From Streptomyces endocoffeicus (GTDB taxonomy: Bacteria > Actinomycetota > Actinomycetes > Streptomycetales > Streptomycetaceae), in NCBI RefSeq assembly GCF_016741935.1, contig NZ_JAERRG010000003.1, positions 434,001 to 498,000 of the forward strand: DNA of 64,000 nt. Direction: 5' to 3'. Under the pieces are notes generated by a model that searched no databases, was not told the DNA's origin, and saw only the letters and a program-made list of their open reading frames with translations. Every line of letters begins with the position of its first letter. The first letter of the stretch is position 1. Positions 49,816-59,039 of the stretch are shown piece after piece. Position numbers and translations under genes: made by a program.

Positions 49816-50025
49816 TCAGCACGAGCTGGAGTCCGACTGGCCCACCAGGTTGACCGGGACGGTGACGAAGGAGAACTGGTTGCTGGCGCATACGCCGGGG
49901 AAGGTCGTGCTGCTGGCATTGTTGACGGTGACATCGGGGCCGTCCTCCGCGACGGCACCGGTCGCGCCGACGGCGAGGGACGCGGCGGTGAGAGCGAGCG
50001 TGGACAGGGCGGTCCGCATACGCAT
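49816..50025 (-). CDS. Small secreted peptide with two cysteines
   Basis: A 69-residue precursor. A clear Sec signal peptide (MRMRTALSTLALTAASLAVG, cleavage after AVA near residue 27) leaves a mature peptide of about 42 residues that starts EDGPDVTVNN, contains FPGVCASNQFSFVTVPVNL, and ends in a serine-rich tail with a final cysteine. The two cysteines could form one disulfide. I do not recognise the family; small secreted peptides of this kind in streptomycetes may be surface-active or signalling. The ATG at 50025 follows AAGGAG. Confidence 0.8.
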   Translation of the reverse strand: MRMRTALSTLALTAASLAVGATGAVAEDGPDVTVNNASSTTFPGVCASNQFSFVTVPVNLVGQSDSSSC

Positions 50026-50116
50026 GGGAACTCCTTGCTGGGGATGAGCGGCCGGAAATGACCGGCTTCGCATGCATGGTGCCCCTTTGTCGTGTGGATC
50101 GCGGCCCAACGTCCCT

Positions 50117-51025
50117 CTAACGGGGTAACACGTCATCCGCCGGGGCGCAGGGCGGGATCGTCGGTGGGCGGGCCGGGTCGGGGACGCGGTTGGTGAAACC
50201 GCCGGGGACCGAGCGGCACTGCTGCTCGCGGAAGTGGACCGGTGCGGTGCCCACGCGGCGGGCGAACAGCCTGCTGAAGTAGGCGGGGTCGTCGTAGCCG
50301 ACGCGGCGGGCGATGGCGGCCACCGGCAGTTCGGTGCCGACGAGGAGCTCCTTGGCCCGGCCCAGCCGGATCCCGAGGAGGTAGTCCTTGGGGCTGCACC
50401 CCGCGCCGCGCCGTACCGCGGTGCGCAGTTCGGCCGGTGTCATCCCGTGCCGGGCGGCGTGCTCGGCCACCGACAGCGGCTGGAAGGCGTCCCTGGCCAG
50501 CGCCTGGAGCACCGGATGCCCGTCCGAGCCGCCGCCGGCGCGCACCCGGCGCAGGGCGACGAGGAGTTCATGGACGGCGGCGGCCGTCTCGACCTCCAGG
50601 AACGGATTGCCCTGGCGCGCGGCGCGGACGATCCGGCCGATGGCCGTACGGGCGGTGGCGGTGTCGGTGAGCGCGACCACCGGACGGTCCGGGTCGATAT
50701 AGCCCAGATCGGCGTACGCGGCGGTGGCCGGGCCGGTGAAGTCGACGAACGCCTCGTCCCATCCGGTGTCCGGGTCCGGGGCGTAGTGGTGGCTGACACC
50801 GGGGGTGAGCCAGAGCAGCGCGGGCGCGGTGACGGTACGGCGGCGGCCGTCCGCGCCGCGGAACCAGCCGCGGCCCGCGCTGATGACCACCGCCACATGA
50901 TGGTCGAGGACCCGCGGGCCGACGACGGGCAGGGCGCCGTGCTGCAGGCCGACACCGAGACACACCAGGCCGAGCCGGTGATGGGCCGGGCTGGGCGTGA
51001 AGTACCGCATCCAGGTGTGATACAT
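50117..51025 (-). CDS. AraC-family transcriptional regulator
   Basis: A 302-residue AraC/XylS regulator with an N-terminal cupin domain (VAVVISAGRGWFRGADGR, LLWLTPGVSHHYAPDPDTGW) and C-terminal helix-turn-helix motifs (LSVAEHAARHGMTPAELRTA and VAAIARRVGYDDPAYFSRLF). It probably responds to a sugar. The ATG at 51025 follows GGAGGGG. The gene for a secreted O-glycan hydrolase lies upstream on the same strand, with a terminator between, so co-regulation rather than co-transcription is likely. Confidence 0.88.
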   Translation of the reverse strand: MYHTWMRYFTPSPAHHRLGLVCLGVGLQHGALPVVGPRVLDHHVAVVISAGRGWFRGADGRRRTVTAPALLWLTPGVSHHYAPDPDTGWDEAFVDFTGPATAAYADLGYIDPDRPVVALTDTATARTAIGRIVRAARQGNPFLEVETAAAVHELLVALRRVRAGGGSDGHPVLQALARDAFQPLSVAEHAARHGMTPAELRTAVRRGAGCSPKDYLLGIRLGRAKELLVGTELPVAAIARRVGYDDPAYFSRLFARRVGTAPVHFREQQCRSVPGGFTNRVPDPARPPTIPPCAPADDVLPR

Positions 51026-51151
51026 CCGCGGTCCCCTCCGGTCGGCTGCGTCCCCCACCCGCCGATCTTCGTCCACGGACCGCCCGCTCGCCAGGGGGCG
51101 AGAGGGGACCGTGCGGCGGGGTGGAGGGACACGTAACCGAAGGTGGGGACC

Positions 51152-51192
51152 GCGGGGAGCGGGACGTGGGCGCGCGCCGTCCCGCTCCCCGC
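51152..51192 (-). terminator. 14-bp hairpin after the GH101 gene
   Basis: GCGGGGAGCGGGAC (51152-51165) pairs perfectly with GTCCCGCTCCCCGC (51179-51192) around a 13-base loop. It lies just past the stop of the reverse-strand GH101 gene. Confidence 0.87.
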
Positions 51193-51198
51193 GCGGTG

Positions 51199-54100
51199 TC
51201 AGTCCAACTCCTCCACGGTGAAGGAGTCGAGCGTGAACTCCGCGGTGCCGCTGTCGCCGGTCTTCCGCAGCCCCACCCACAACTCGCCGTCCGCGGGCGC
51301 GGTGACGGTGTAGCCGTGCGTGGCCCGCCCGGTGGCGGCGGGCAGCGGGGTGCGCTCCAGCTCCCGCGCCCCGGGCTCGTCCACGGCCGTGACCCATGCG
51401 GACTGACCGGCCGCCTCGTTGGCGTAGGTCAGGGTCACCCGGTAGCGCCGCCCGGGGCGGAAGCGGGCGGTGTGCGGCACCGTACGGTAGACTAGGCCCG
51501 GGTTCTCGCCGCGCGACTTCAGCGACTGGCCGCCCTCGAGCACATCGTCGATCGCCTTGCCGTTCCAACCGGCCTGGGTGTACGGGGCGTGCCGCTGCGC
51601 GATATGCGTCCGCGGGTCGGTCACCCCGCCCGCGTCGCCCTTGACGAACGGGCCCCAGCCCTGGGGCACCCGCTCGAAGTCCTCGTACACCAGCGCGCCG
51701 GGCTTCGTGGTCCGCCGGGCCCGCACGACCCGCAGCCCGTCGAAACGGACCCGGGCCCGGCCCGCCGCCACGTCGAGGGTGAGGGTGACCGGGCCACCGC
51801 CGTCGGGGACGGTGAACCAGGTGAACATCCGCTGGAAGCGGGTGCCGTGTTTGCGGTCGGCCGCCATGTGGTTGACGGCGGTCGAGGTCTCGGTCCAGTT
51901 CTCCGCGGTGACGCCGTCGGCGGTGTGCACCCGCAGCGCGGCCCGCCGCCGCTCACCGGCCTCCGCCCCCACCTCCACCTGTACGGAGGCCACATAGCCG
52001 CCGGGGGCCAGCCGGCCGACGCGCTGGCCGACGGTGGCGGCGGCGCCCTCGCCGATGACCAGTTCGTAGTCGCCCAGCGCACTGCGTTCCACGGTGGCCG
52101 GGCCGGTGGTCTGCCGGCCGCGCAGCGAACCGGAGTGGAAACCGGGGTCGTACAGCGGGGTGCCCTCGCCCCAGCCGGGCGCCGCCTGGGCAGGGGCGGC
52201 GGAGCGCAGCACCACATAGGGGACGTCGGGATCGGCGGTGACGCTGATGTGGCCGTCGCGCACCGGCAGGGTGACCGGTTCGGCGCGCCCCTGGTCGGTG
52301 AGGCGGTACAGCACCACGGACCGCCGTCCCGACCAGCCGCGCGGCAGCCGCCAACGGGTGGTGCCACCCGCCGGGTTGTAGTGGTAGAGCTTGGCGGGGT
52401 CGGTGGCCTCGCGCGGCTCCCAGGGCAGCAGATAGCCACCGCCGTCGTAGACCAGCCGCCCGTCGGTGGTGATGCGGCGGACGCCGCCGGTGTCGCTGAC
52501 GGAGGTGCGGCCGGGCCCCTCGAAGGTGATCTCGTGGTCGCCCCAGGTGCGGATGGGGTACGCCTGGAGGTACTTGGCGGGCAGGCTGTGGGTCCAGATG
52601 AGCCGGTAGAAGGCGGTCCAGTCGGTCTTGCCGGTCCAGCCCTCGAAGTTGCCCATCCGGGGGATGCCGAGCAGGGTGGGCCACTTGTCGGCGAAGACGT
52701 CCTTCTGGTGGTTGCGGAGGAAGCGGATGAGCCGGGAGTTGATACCGCGCGAGCTGTCCGGGCCGTAGTCGGTCTCGGTGGCCCAGTGCGACCACAGCGA
52801 GGAGCGCTCCAGCCCGTGGCCCCATTCGGTGGCCACCCGCCAGCCCTGCTCGCGCAGGGCCCGCTGGAGCCGGTCGGAGTTCCAGCCGGACTCGCGGAAG
52901 ACGTCGATGTAGAGACCGGCGAGGGCCGGGTCGGCGTCGTTCCGCAGGTCCTGGAAACGCCGGACGATATCGCCGGAGACCAGGTCGCGGCGGGGGTCGA
53001 TGCGGTACGACTGGTCCAGCCAGTCCCACTGCTTGTCGTTTTTGTCGACCAGGGTCTCGGAGAAGGCGTTGGCCACCGGATAGGACTCGGTGGCGTTGAC
53101 GTGCACCGCGAAGTCGCTGTTCCAACGGCGTCCGGAGCGCAGCAGGGTGTTGAGGTCGGCCAGGCCACCGGCGCGGGTGTTGTAGTTGCCCGCGTAGTCG
53201 GGGTGGGCGGAGTCATGGCCCTCCGACTGATACCCCTTGAGCAGGGTGTACTGCCGCAGTCCATCGGTGGCCAGCGCGATGCGCTTGACGTTGTCGAGGG
53301 TGTCGAGGAACGGGTTGGTGGCCTGGCTGGCGAAGTTGAACGGGATGTGCGGGACGACCCGCAGATGCTGCTCGTCGGCGCCGAGCGGATTGACCATGAT
53401 GTCGCGGAAGGCGATGGCGGCGTCCTGCCAGTCGACCACGCCGTCGCCGTTGCGGTCCCGGGTGAGGACCACGGTGGCCCAGGGCAGCGGCTCGGTGGCG
53501 CCGACGGGCGCGGTGGCGGCCCGGTGGGTCCACTCACCGCAGCCGAGCCGGGCGGTGATCTGCCCGTCCTCGCGCACCGTCTGCCGCCACAGCCGTCCGT
53601 TCTCCCACGTGGTGCCCGCGGCGGAGGAGGGCTTGTCCCACACCGTGTTGGTCTCGACGGCGGCGGCGAGCCGGTCGGTGCTGACGACGGCGTAGGCGCA
53701 GCCGATGGGGTCGCCGTCGGTGGGGGTGCCGGCCGTGGGCCGGACCACGGTGTCACCGCTCTTGGCCTGGTCGAGGTCGATCCGCGCGGCCAGCAGGGTG
53801 GCGCCCGGCTGGTCGGCGCGGACGCTGAGGAACGCGAGTCCGGGGATGCGCAGGGTGCCCACGCGCAGCGCGTCGGTGTCGGCGATCCGGGTGACGCGCC
53901 AGTCGACCTGCCATTCGCTGACCCGGACGCGGATGTCGATCTCGGCGTCCGCGCCGAAGGCGAGGGTGTAACTGATGTGGTCCGGGCCGCTGGTGACGGC
54001 GGTGGTGCGGGGGGTGTGTTCGACGCCGTCGATGAGCACCGTACGGACCGGCTCCCGCTGCCCGTACAGCACCGCGCCGCTCTCGCGGTCGGTGTACGCG

Positions 54101-54294
54101 ACGATGCGCGGGAACTCCGGGTCCACCCGGACCTCCAGCCGCTTCGACCGCAATGTGCGCTCGGTGCCACGGGCGTGGGCGGTGCCACCGCCCGCGCTGA
54201 TGGCCGTTCCGATTCCGGCCAGTGTGGTGGTGACCATGACCGCTCTGCGACCGGGTCGCCATGCTCCCGGCCGCCCCTCCTCTGTGTGGGTCAA
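51199..54294 (-). CDS. Secreted endo-alpha-N-acetylgalactosaminidase (GH101)
   Basis: A 1031-residue secreted glycosidase. The N-terminus has a twin-arginine-like signal (RPGRRAVMVTTTLAG, ending AHA). The catalytic barrel carries the nucleophile candidate Asp464 in LAGLYIDVFRESGWNSDRLQ and an acid/base candidate Glu490 in RVATEWGHGLE, the expected order for GH101. C-terminal beta domains include galactose-binding-type jelly rolls. GH101 enzymes release the core-1 disaccharide from Ser/Thr-linked O-glycans, a mucin-degrading activity. The TTG start at 54294 is chosen for the GGGAGGAG site 7 bases upstream and the signal peptide that follows. Confidence 0.88.
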   Translation of the reverse strand: MTHTEEGRPGAWRPGRRAVMVTTTLAGIGTAISAGGGTAHARGTERTLRSKRLEVRVDPEFPRIVAYTDRESGAVLYGQREPVRTVLIDGVEHTPRTTAVTSGPDHISYTLAFGADAEIDIRVRVSEWQVDWRVTRIADTDALRVGTLRIPGLAFLSVRADQPGATLLAARIDLDQAKSGDTVVRPTAGTPTDGDPIGCAYAVVSTDRLAAAVETNTVWDKPSSAAGTTWENGRLWRQTVREDGQITARLGCGEWTHRAATAPVGATEPLPWATVVLTRDRNGDGVVDWQDAAIAFRDIMVNPLGADEQHLRVVPHIPFNFASQATNPFLDTLDNVKRIALATDGLRQYTLLKGYQSEGHDSAHPDYAGNYNTRAGGLADLNTLLRSGRRWNSDFAVHVNATESYPVANAFSETLVDKNDKQWDWLDQSYRIDPRRDLVSGDIVRRFQDLRNDADPALAGLYIDVFRESGWNSDRLQRALREQGWRVATEWGHGLERSSLWSHWATETDYGPDSSRGINSRLIRFLRNHQKDVFADKWPTLLGIPRMGNFEGWTGKTDWTAFYRLIWTHSLPAKYLQAYPIRTWGDHEITFEGPGRTSVSDTGGVRRITTDGRLVYDGGGYLLPWEPREATDPAKLYHYNPAGGTTRWRLPRGWSGRRSVVLYRLTDQGRAEPVTLPVRDGHISVTADPDVPYVVLRSAAPAQAAPGWGEGTPLYDPGFHSGSLRGRQTTGPATVERSALGDYELVIGEGAAATVGQRVGRLAPGGYVASVQVEVGAEAGERRRAALRVHTADGVTAENWTETSTAVNHMAADRKHGTRFQRMFTWFTVPDGGGPVTLTLDVAAGRARVRFDGLRVVRARRTTKPGALVYEDFERVPQGWGPFVKGDAGGVTDPRTHIAQRHAPYTQAGWNGKAIDDVLEGGQSLKSRGENPGLVYRTVPHTARFRPGRRYRVTLTYANEAAGQSAWVTAVDEPGARELERTPLPAATGRATHGYTVTAPADGELWVGLRKTGDSGTAEFTLDSFTVEELD

Positions 54295-54444
54295 CGCGCC
54301 GCTCCTCCCTCGCTGGTGGGAACAGTGCTCCACCTTGGGACGGCGGCGGGGCGGCCGCCCATGGACAAGTGCGCGGGGGTGTTGGACTAACGGGCCGTGG
54401 CGCCCATCACGACAAGCGCTCACGACCGGTCCGAGGAAACGGGA

Positions 54445-55098
54445 TCAGCCCGCCGCGCCGTCGAGCAGCCGGCTGTAGCGCAGCCGCAGCGCCCGCTCGG
54501 TGCTGGCCGCCACCGTGACGAGCCCGACCGCGGTGTTGCCCCATGCCGACAGATCAATGGGCGAGGTGAAGGTCCCGACGTACTGGGCGACGCCCTCCGG
54601 CGCCCGGGTGATCTGTTCGGCGAGCTGAAGGATCAGGAGAACCAGGCCGATGACGAGCACGAGCACCGAGAGGAAGCCGATAAAGCGGCTCAGTGCGGGG
54701 TGCGATCGGTCGAGGCGCGCGCGGCGCCCCTCGGCGGAGCGGGGGTCCGGGACGAGCTGGAACTCGGCCCCCTCGGCGCTGACGTAGTGGCAGCGCTTGA
54801 GTCCGAAGCCGCTCGCCCTTACTTCGACGGTGCCGCCCTGGACGGGGAAGACGGCAGGGACTCTGGACTCGGCGTGATGCCTGCCATCGAGGTACAGATG
54901 GGCCTTGGCGTAGCCGTCCGACGTGTTCTGATGCTTGATGTCGACGGCGTAGACCGTCTGCCGGCCGTCGTCGTTCCTCAGCCGAAGATAGAACAGTGCG
55001 CGGGTGAGCATCTGCCACCAGCGGAAACGCTTCAACGCTCGCCCGTCCCCGGGCTTGACCCGCTGCACGGCCCGACGATGCCGCCACTCCTTGATCAT
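54445..55098 (-). CDS. Putative membrane protein of unknown function
   Basis: A 217-residue protein I do not recognise. The first half is soluble and beta-rich (QTVYAVDIKHQNTSDGYAKA, HLYLDGRHHAESRVPAVFPV), followed by a strong membrane segment FLSVLVLVIGLVLLILQLAE and a weaker one near NTAVGLVTVAAST. The N-terminal basic stretch (KEWRHRRAVQRVKPGDGRAL) would stay inside. ATG 55098 follows AGGAG. It lies 31 bases from the next reverse-strand gene, so they may form a small operon. Confidence 0.75.
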   Translation of the reverse strand: MIKEWRHRRAVQRVKPGDGRALKRFRWWQMLTRALFYLRLRNDDGRQTVYAVDIKHQNTSDGYAKAHLYLDGRHHAESRVPAVFPVQGGTVEVRASGFGLKRCHYVSAEGAEFQLVPDPRSAEGRRARLDRSHPALSRFIGFLSVLVLVIGLVLLILQLAEQITRAPEGVAQYVGTFTSPIDLSAWGNTAVGLVTVAASTERALRLRYSRLLDGAAG

Positions 55099-55129
55099 GT
55101 CTCTACTCCTGGGATCGTCCCGGATGCCG

Positions 55130-55405
55130 TCAGACCGTTCCTCGGCCGCTGATCCCCCCGGAATGACCGGTCCGCTCGGTGGTCGGTTCCTTGCGAGTGT
55201 GTGCCCAGCCACCGAGCACCATCGCGACGAGCGCGATGGATCCGAGGAGGATCATCTGGCCGGTGAGGCCGCCGGGGACCCCGTTGACGATGCCCCACAG
55301 CGGCTCGGAGCCCGGGTTGAGCAAACCGCGGATCACCCCTTGGGCGGCCAGGGCCGCGATCACCATCCCGACCGCCTCAAGGGCCGTATAGCCACCCCTG
55401 CGCAT
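55130..55405 (-). CDS. Small membrane protein, unknown function
   Basis: A 91-residue protein with two membrane segments (YTALEAVGMVIAALAAQGVI and MILLGSIALVAMVLGGWAHT) separated by a Gly/Pro-rich loop, and a hydrophilic Thr/Gly-rich C-terminal tail. ATG 55405 follows GGAG. It is upstream of another unknown membrane protein on the same strand and divergent from a two-component pair, so it might be under that system's control. No family assigned. Confidence 0.7.
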   Translation of the reverse strand: MRRGGYTALEAVGMVIAALAAQGVIRGLLNPGSEPLWGIVNGVPGGLTGQMILLGSIALVAMVLGGWAHTRKEPTTERTGHSGGISGRGTV

Positions 55406-55470
55406 CGCGCTTCTCCGTTTGGTGTTCGGTTGTCTCGGCACGTGAACGAGTCTGTCCGCGCGGTGCGGCA

Positions 55471-55551
55471 GGCACATCAGCCCGGCGGCTCGAACCGCCT
55501 TCGACCAAGGACGAGGCGGGAATGCGACTCTGGTCGGGGGCACATCAGCCC
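55471..55551. repeat. Direct repeat GGCACATCAGCCC, two copies
   Basis: The 13-mer GGCACATCAGCCC occurs at 55471-55483 and again at 55539-55551, 68 bp apart start to start, in the region between the divergent small membrane protein and the sensor kinase. Direct repeats in such a place may be binding sites for the LuxR-type response regulator. I see nothing else clear in this gap. Confidence 0.6.
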
Positions 55552-55595
55552 CCGGGTCTGACGCACGGGCCGCACCGTGTCGCGATAATGACCAG

Positions 55596-56771
55596 GTGAA
55601 TACGGACGTCGCGCCACCGCTCGGATGGTGGCAGCAGACCTGGCGGCTGATGGCGGCCGCGGCAGTGGGCATACCGCTCTGGCTCTCCACCGGTGTGGTG
55701 CTGCGGACGGAGGCGACCGGACCCGGCTCGTGGTTCTTCATCGGTGATCCGCTGGTGGCTCTCGGCTGTCTGACGGCGCTTCTGTGGCGGCGGCGGTTCC
55801 CGCTCGCCGTCGCCATGACGATCGCGATCGCCTCGACCGCGTCGGCACTCGCCTCCGGCGCCGCGTTTCTGGCGCTGGTTTCGCTCTCCACCCGTCGCCG
55901 TCCGGTGGAGAGCGGGGTCGTCGGCCTGGCCCTCGTGACCGCGTCACAGTTCTCCGGCGGGTTCTACCCGACCCCGCCCGGCCCGTTGTGGCTCGCGCTC
56001 GCGTTGCCGGCGCTGATCGCGGGCATCGCCGTGGCCGTGGGCATGGCCATCGGCGCGCGCCGTGTCGAGGTGCGGTCCTTCCGGGACCGGGCGGAGAGCG
56101 CGGAGCGGGAACAGACCGCGCGAGCGGCACAGGCACGGGCCCTGGAACGCAACCGGATCGCCCGCGAGATGCACGATGTGCTCGCGCACCGGATCTCCCT
56201 GGTCGCCATGCAGGCCGGAGTGCTGGATCACCGCGGCGACCTGACAGCGGAGGAAAACCGCGTGCTGGTCCGCGGCATCGCCGACGGCTCCCACCAAGCG
56301 CTGGAAGAACTACGGGATGTCCTGGGTGTGCTCCGGGCCGACCCGGGCCGCCCGGAACCACCGCAGCCCTCCCTCGACGGAATCCCCGACCTGGTGGCCG
56401 ACGCGCGCACATCCGGACTGGACGTCACGCTCACCACCACCGTGACGGGAACACCGTCCGACGTCGTCGGACGCACCTGCTACCGGATCGTCCAGGAAGG
56501 ACTGACCAACGCCGCCAAACACGCCCCCGGCGCACACGTACACATCACCCTCGAAGGAACAGCGGGCGGCGAACTCGACGTCAGCGTCCACAACACCCCG
56601 GCCGCCCGGGCAACCGCACCACCACCGGCATCGGGATTCGGTCTGCTCGGCCTCACCGAACGCATCAGCCTCGCCGGCGGAGAACTCGACCACCACCCCA
56701 CACCCGACCATGGATACCTCCTCACCGCGCGGCTACCCTGGCCGAACCCCACCCACGAAAAGAGAGCATGA
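55596..56771 (+). CDS. NarL-type sensor histidine kinase
   Basis: A 391-residue sensor kinase with four or more N-terminal membrane segments and a short coiled linker. The HisKA_3 phospho-acceptor is in RIAREMHDVLAHRISLVAMQ, the N-box is VQEGLTNAAKHAPGAHVHI and the G-box is GFGLLGLTERISLAGG. It senses an unknown envelope signal and phosphorylates the next gene's product. GTG 55596 lies 6 bases after GATAAT, so it is probably leaderless. The C-terminal third uses more CCA/ACA codons than its neighbours. Confidence 0.93.
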   Translation: MNTDVAPPLGWWQQTWRLMAAAAVGIPLWLSTGVVLRTEATGPGSWFFIGDPLVALGCLTALLWRRRFPLAVAMTIAIASTASALASGAAFLALVSLSTRRRPVESGVVGLALVTASQFSGGFYPTPPGPLWLALALPALIAGIAVAVGMAIGARRVEVRSFRDRAESAEREQTARAAQARALERNRIAREMHDVLAHRISLVAMQAGVLDHRGDLTAEENRVLVRGIADGSHQALEELRDVLGVLRADPGRPEPPQPSLDGIPDLVADARTSGLDVTLTTTVTGTPSDVVGRTCYRIVQEGLTNAAKHAPGAHVHITLEGTAGGELDVSVHNTPAARATAPPPASGFGLLGLTERISLAGGELDHHPTPDHGYLLTARLPWPNPTHEKRA

Positions 56772-57446
56772 GTGGATAACGATCGGGAGCCGGTGCGTAT
56801 CGTCATCGTCGACGACGACCAGCTGGTGCGGATGGCGCTGCGACTCGTCCTCGAGGCCGAACCGGACCTGAGCGTCGTCGCGGAGGCGGCCGACGGGGAC
56901 GCCGCGCTCACCGTGGTGGACGAGCGGCGGCCGGACGTCGTGCTGATGGACGTGCGGATGCCCGGCCGTGACGGTCTCAGCGCGACCCGGGAACTCCTCA
57001 CCAGGCCGGCGCCGCCGCGGGTGCTCATCCTGACCACGTTCGACTCCGACGATCTGGTGCTCGGCGCACTGCGCGCCGGAGCACTCGGGTTCGTCCTCAA
57101 GGACACCCCGCCGGCGCGGATCATCGACGCGGTGCGGACCGTCGCGGAAGGGAACCCCGTGCTGTCCCCGGTGGCCACGGCACGGGTGATCGCCGCGGCC
57201 ACCGGGCCACAGTCCGCCACGGCTCGCAGCTCGTCCCGCGAGGCCGCGCGGAAACAGCTGTCCGCCCTGACCGAACGAGAACGCGATACCGCTCGGGCCA
57301 TCGCGGACGGGCTGGGCAACCCGGAGATCGCCGGGCGGCTGCACATCAGCGTCGCGACCGTCAAGGCGCACATAAGCAACCTGTTCGCCAAGCTGGCGGT
57401 GGAGAACCGGGTGCAGATCGCACTCCTGGTCCGCGACGCGGAGTAA
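56772..57446 (+). CDS. NarL/LuxR-type response regulator
   Basis: A 224-residue response regulator. The receiver domain has the acidic cluster VIVDDDQ, the phospho-accepting Asp60 in VVLMDVRMPG, Thr in ILTTFDS and Lys in FVLKDTPP. The C-terminal LuxR domain reads LTERERDTARAIADG, IAGRLHISVATVKAHI and SNLFAKLAVENRVQI. It starts at GTG 56772 immediately after the kinase stop codon, so the pair is co-translated. Confidence 0.94.
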   Translation: MDNDREPVRIVIVDDDQLVRMALRLVLEAEPDLSVVAEAADGDAALTVVDERRPDVVLMDVRMPGRDGLSATRELLTRPAPPRVLILTTFDSDDLVLGALRAGALGFVLKDTPPARIIDAVRTVAEGNPVLSPVATARVIAAATGPQSATARSSSREAARKQLSALTERERDTARAIADGLGNPEIAGRLHISVATVKAHISNLFAKLAVENRVQIALLVRDAE

Positions 57447-57548
57447 TGACCAGCCCGGTGCAATCGCCGGGTAATCGCGCCCGCCGCGTTATGACGGCCG
57501 GGGTGCGGTGAGCACCGAGGCGCCGCCCGGTCAGCGGATGCCTCGGAA

Positions 57549-57632
57549 CATGGTCTACTAAGTGAAGAAACTTACAAGGGCGCGGTCGCGCGTGCTATAA
57601 CGTAAGCATCTAAATCAGAAAGACGCTTACGT
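57549..57632 (+). promoter_or_regulatory. Regulatory module 1 before the aldehyde dehydrogenase
   Basis: ACATGGTCTA (57549-57558), then CTTACA (57571-57576), 19 bases, and TATAAC (57596-57601) followed by GTAAGC and TCTAAA. All these elements recur in the same order at 59822-59889. Here an extra inverted pair ACGTAAGC (57600-57607) / GCTTACGT (57625-57632) surrounds the probable transcription start. The module probably contains promoter plus operator for the dehydrogenase. Confidence 0.7.
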
Positions 57633-57677
57633 CGTGCACCCGTGCCCGCTGGCCGGGCGCCGGAGAACGGACGCCCC

Positions 57678-59015
57678 ATGACCCTCACCCACCCCGCCTT
57701 CACCGAGACCGACGCGGCCGCCCTCGTGGCGCGGCTGCGGGAGACCCATCGCGGTGGCCGTACCAAACCCCTCGCCTGGCGCCGCGAGCAGCTCACCCGG
57801 CTGCGCGCGCTGCTGACCGAGAACCGCGAGGCCATCGCCGAAGCCCTCTGGGCCGATCTGCGCAAGAACCGCGCCGAGGTCGACCGCTCCGAGATCGACG
57901 GCACGGTCCGCGAGATCGACGACTACCTCGAGCACCTGGAGGAGTGGCTCGCCCCGCAGCCCGCGGAGGTCACCGTCTCCCAACTGCCGGAGGGGACCAC
58001 GGCCCGCACCGAGTTCGACCCCCTCGGTGTCGCCCTGGTCCTCTCGGCCTGGAACTATCCGATCTATCTGCTGCTGACCCCGGTCGCCGCCGCGCTGGCG
58101 GCCGGTAACGCGGTGGTCATCAAGCCCTCCGAACTCGCCGAGCGGACCTCCGCACTGCTGGCCCGGCTGCTTCCGGCCTACCTCGACACCGAGGCCACCG
58201 CCGTGGTCGAGGGCGGCGTCGCAGAGACGACATCGCTGCTGGCCCAGCGTTTCGACCACGTCTTCTACACCGGCAACGGCACCGTGGGCCGGATCGTGAT
58301 GCGCGCGGCGGCCGAGCATCTGACCCCCGTCACCCTGGAACTCGGCGGCAAGTCCCCGGTCTTCGTCGACCGCGACGCCGACCTCGCCACGGTGGCCGAA
58401 CGCATCGCGTCCACCAAGTTCTCCAACGCCGGGCAGATCTGCGTCGCCCCCGACTACGTCCTCACCGACCCGGACACGGCCCAGGCGCTGGTGCCCGCCC
58501 TGGCCCAGGCGATCGAGCGGCTGTACGGCAGCGATCCGCGGGCCGCCGGGAACTTCGGGCGCATCGTCAACGAGCGCCACTTCGACCGGCTGACCGCGCT
58601 GCTCGGCTCCGGCCGCACCGTGGTCGGCGGGCAGAGCGACCGCGCCGAGAAGTACATCGCCCCGACCGTGCTGCTGGACGTCAAGCCGGACGAGCCGGTG
58701 ATGCGGGAGGAGATCTTCGGCCCCATCCTGCCCATCCTGGCCGTCGCCGACCTGTCCGAGGCCATCGCCTTCATCAACGACCGCGACAAGCCGCTCGCGC
58801 TCTACGCCTTCACCGAGAACGACACCACTCGGGCCCGGCTGATCGCCGAAACCTCCTCGGGCGCCGTCAACTTCGGCTTCCCGGTGTTCCATCTGAGCCT
58901 GCCGACCCTGCCGTTCGGCGGTGTCGGGGAGAGCGGCATGGGCAGCTACCACGGCCGCTACTCGCTGGAGACGTTCAGCCACCGCAAGGCGGTCCTCGAC
59001 GTCCCGCTGAGCTGA
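57678..59015 (+). CDS. Aldehyde dehydrogenase family protein
   Basis: A 445-residue enzyme, the shorter length of class-3-like and coniferyl-type aldehyde dehydrogenases. Visible are the cofactor region LGVALVLSAWNYPIYLLLTP, catalytic Glu in TLELGGKSPVFVD, catalytic Cys in FSNAGQICVAPDYV and EEIFGPILPI. It oxidises aldehydes to acids with NAD(P), often in stress defence. CGGAG lies upstream of ATG 57678. Its promoter module is nearly duplicated in front of the CGNR and TDT genes, which suggests shared control. Confidence 0.93.
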   Translation: MTLTHPAFTETDAAALVARLRETHRGGRTKPLAWRREQLTRLRALLTENREAIAEALWADLRKNRAEVDRSEIDGTVREIDDYLEHLEEWLAPQPAEVTVSQLPEGTTARTEFDPLGVALVLSAWNYPIYLLLTPVAAALAAGNAVVIKPSELAERTSALLARLLPAYLDTEATAVVEGGVAETTSLLAQRFDHVFYTGNGTVGRIVMRAAAEHLTPVTLELGGKSPVFVDRDADLATVAERIASTKFSNAGQICVAPDYVLTDPDTAQALVPALAQAIERLYGSDPRAAGNFGRIVNERHFDRLTALLGSGRTVVGGQSDRAEKYIAPTVLLDVKPDEPVMREEIFGPILPILAVADLSEAIAFINDRDKPLALYAFTENDTTRARLIAETSSGAVNFGFPVFHLSLPTLPFGGVGESGMGSYHGRYSLETFSHRKAVLDVPLS

Positions 59016-59039
59016 TCAAGCCCCGGTTCCGGACGGTCG

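Noticed and set aside
51589..54390. Long frames on both strands overlapping the GH101 gene
   Set aside because: They are shadow frames; only the 51199-54294 frame has a signal peptide, catalytic motifs and a terminator.
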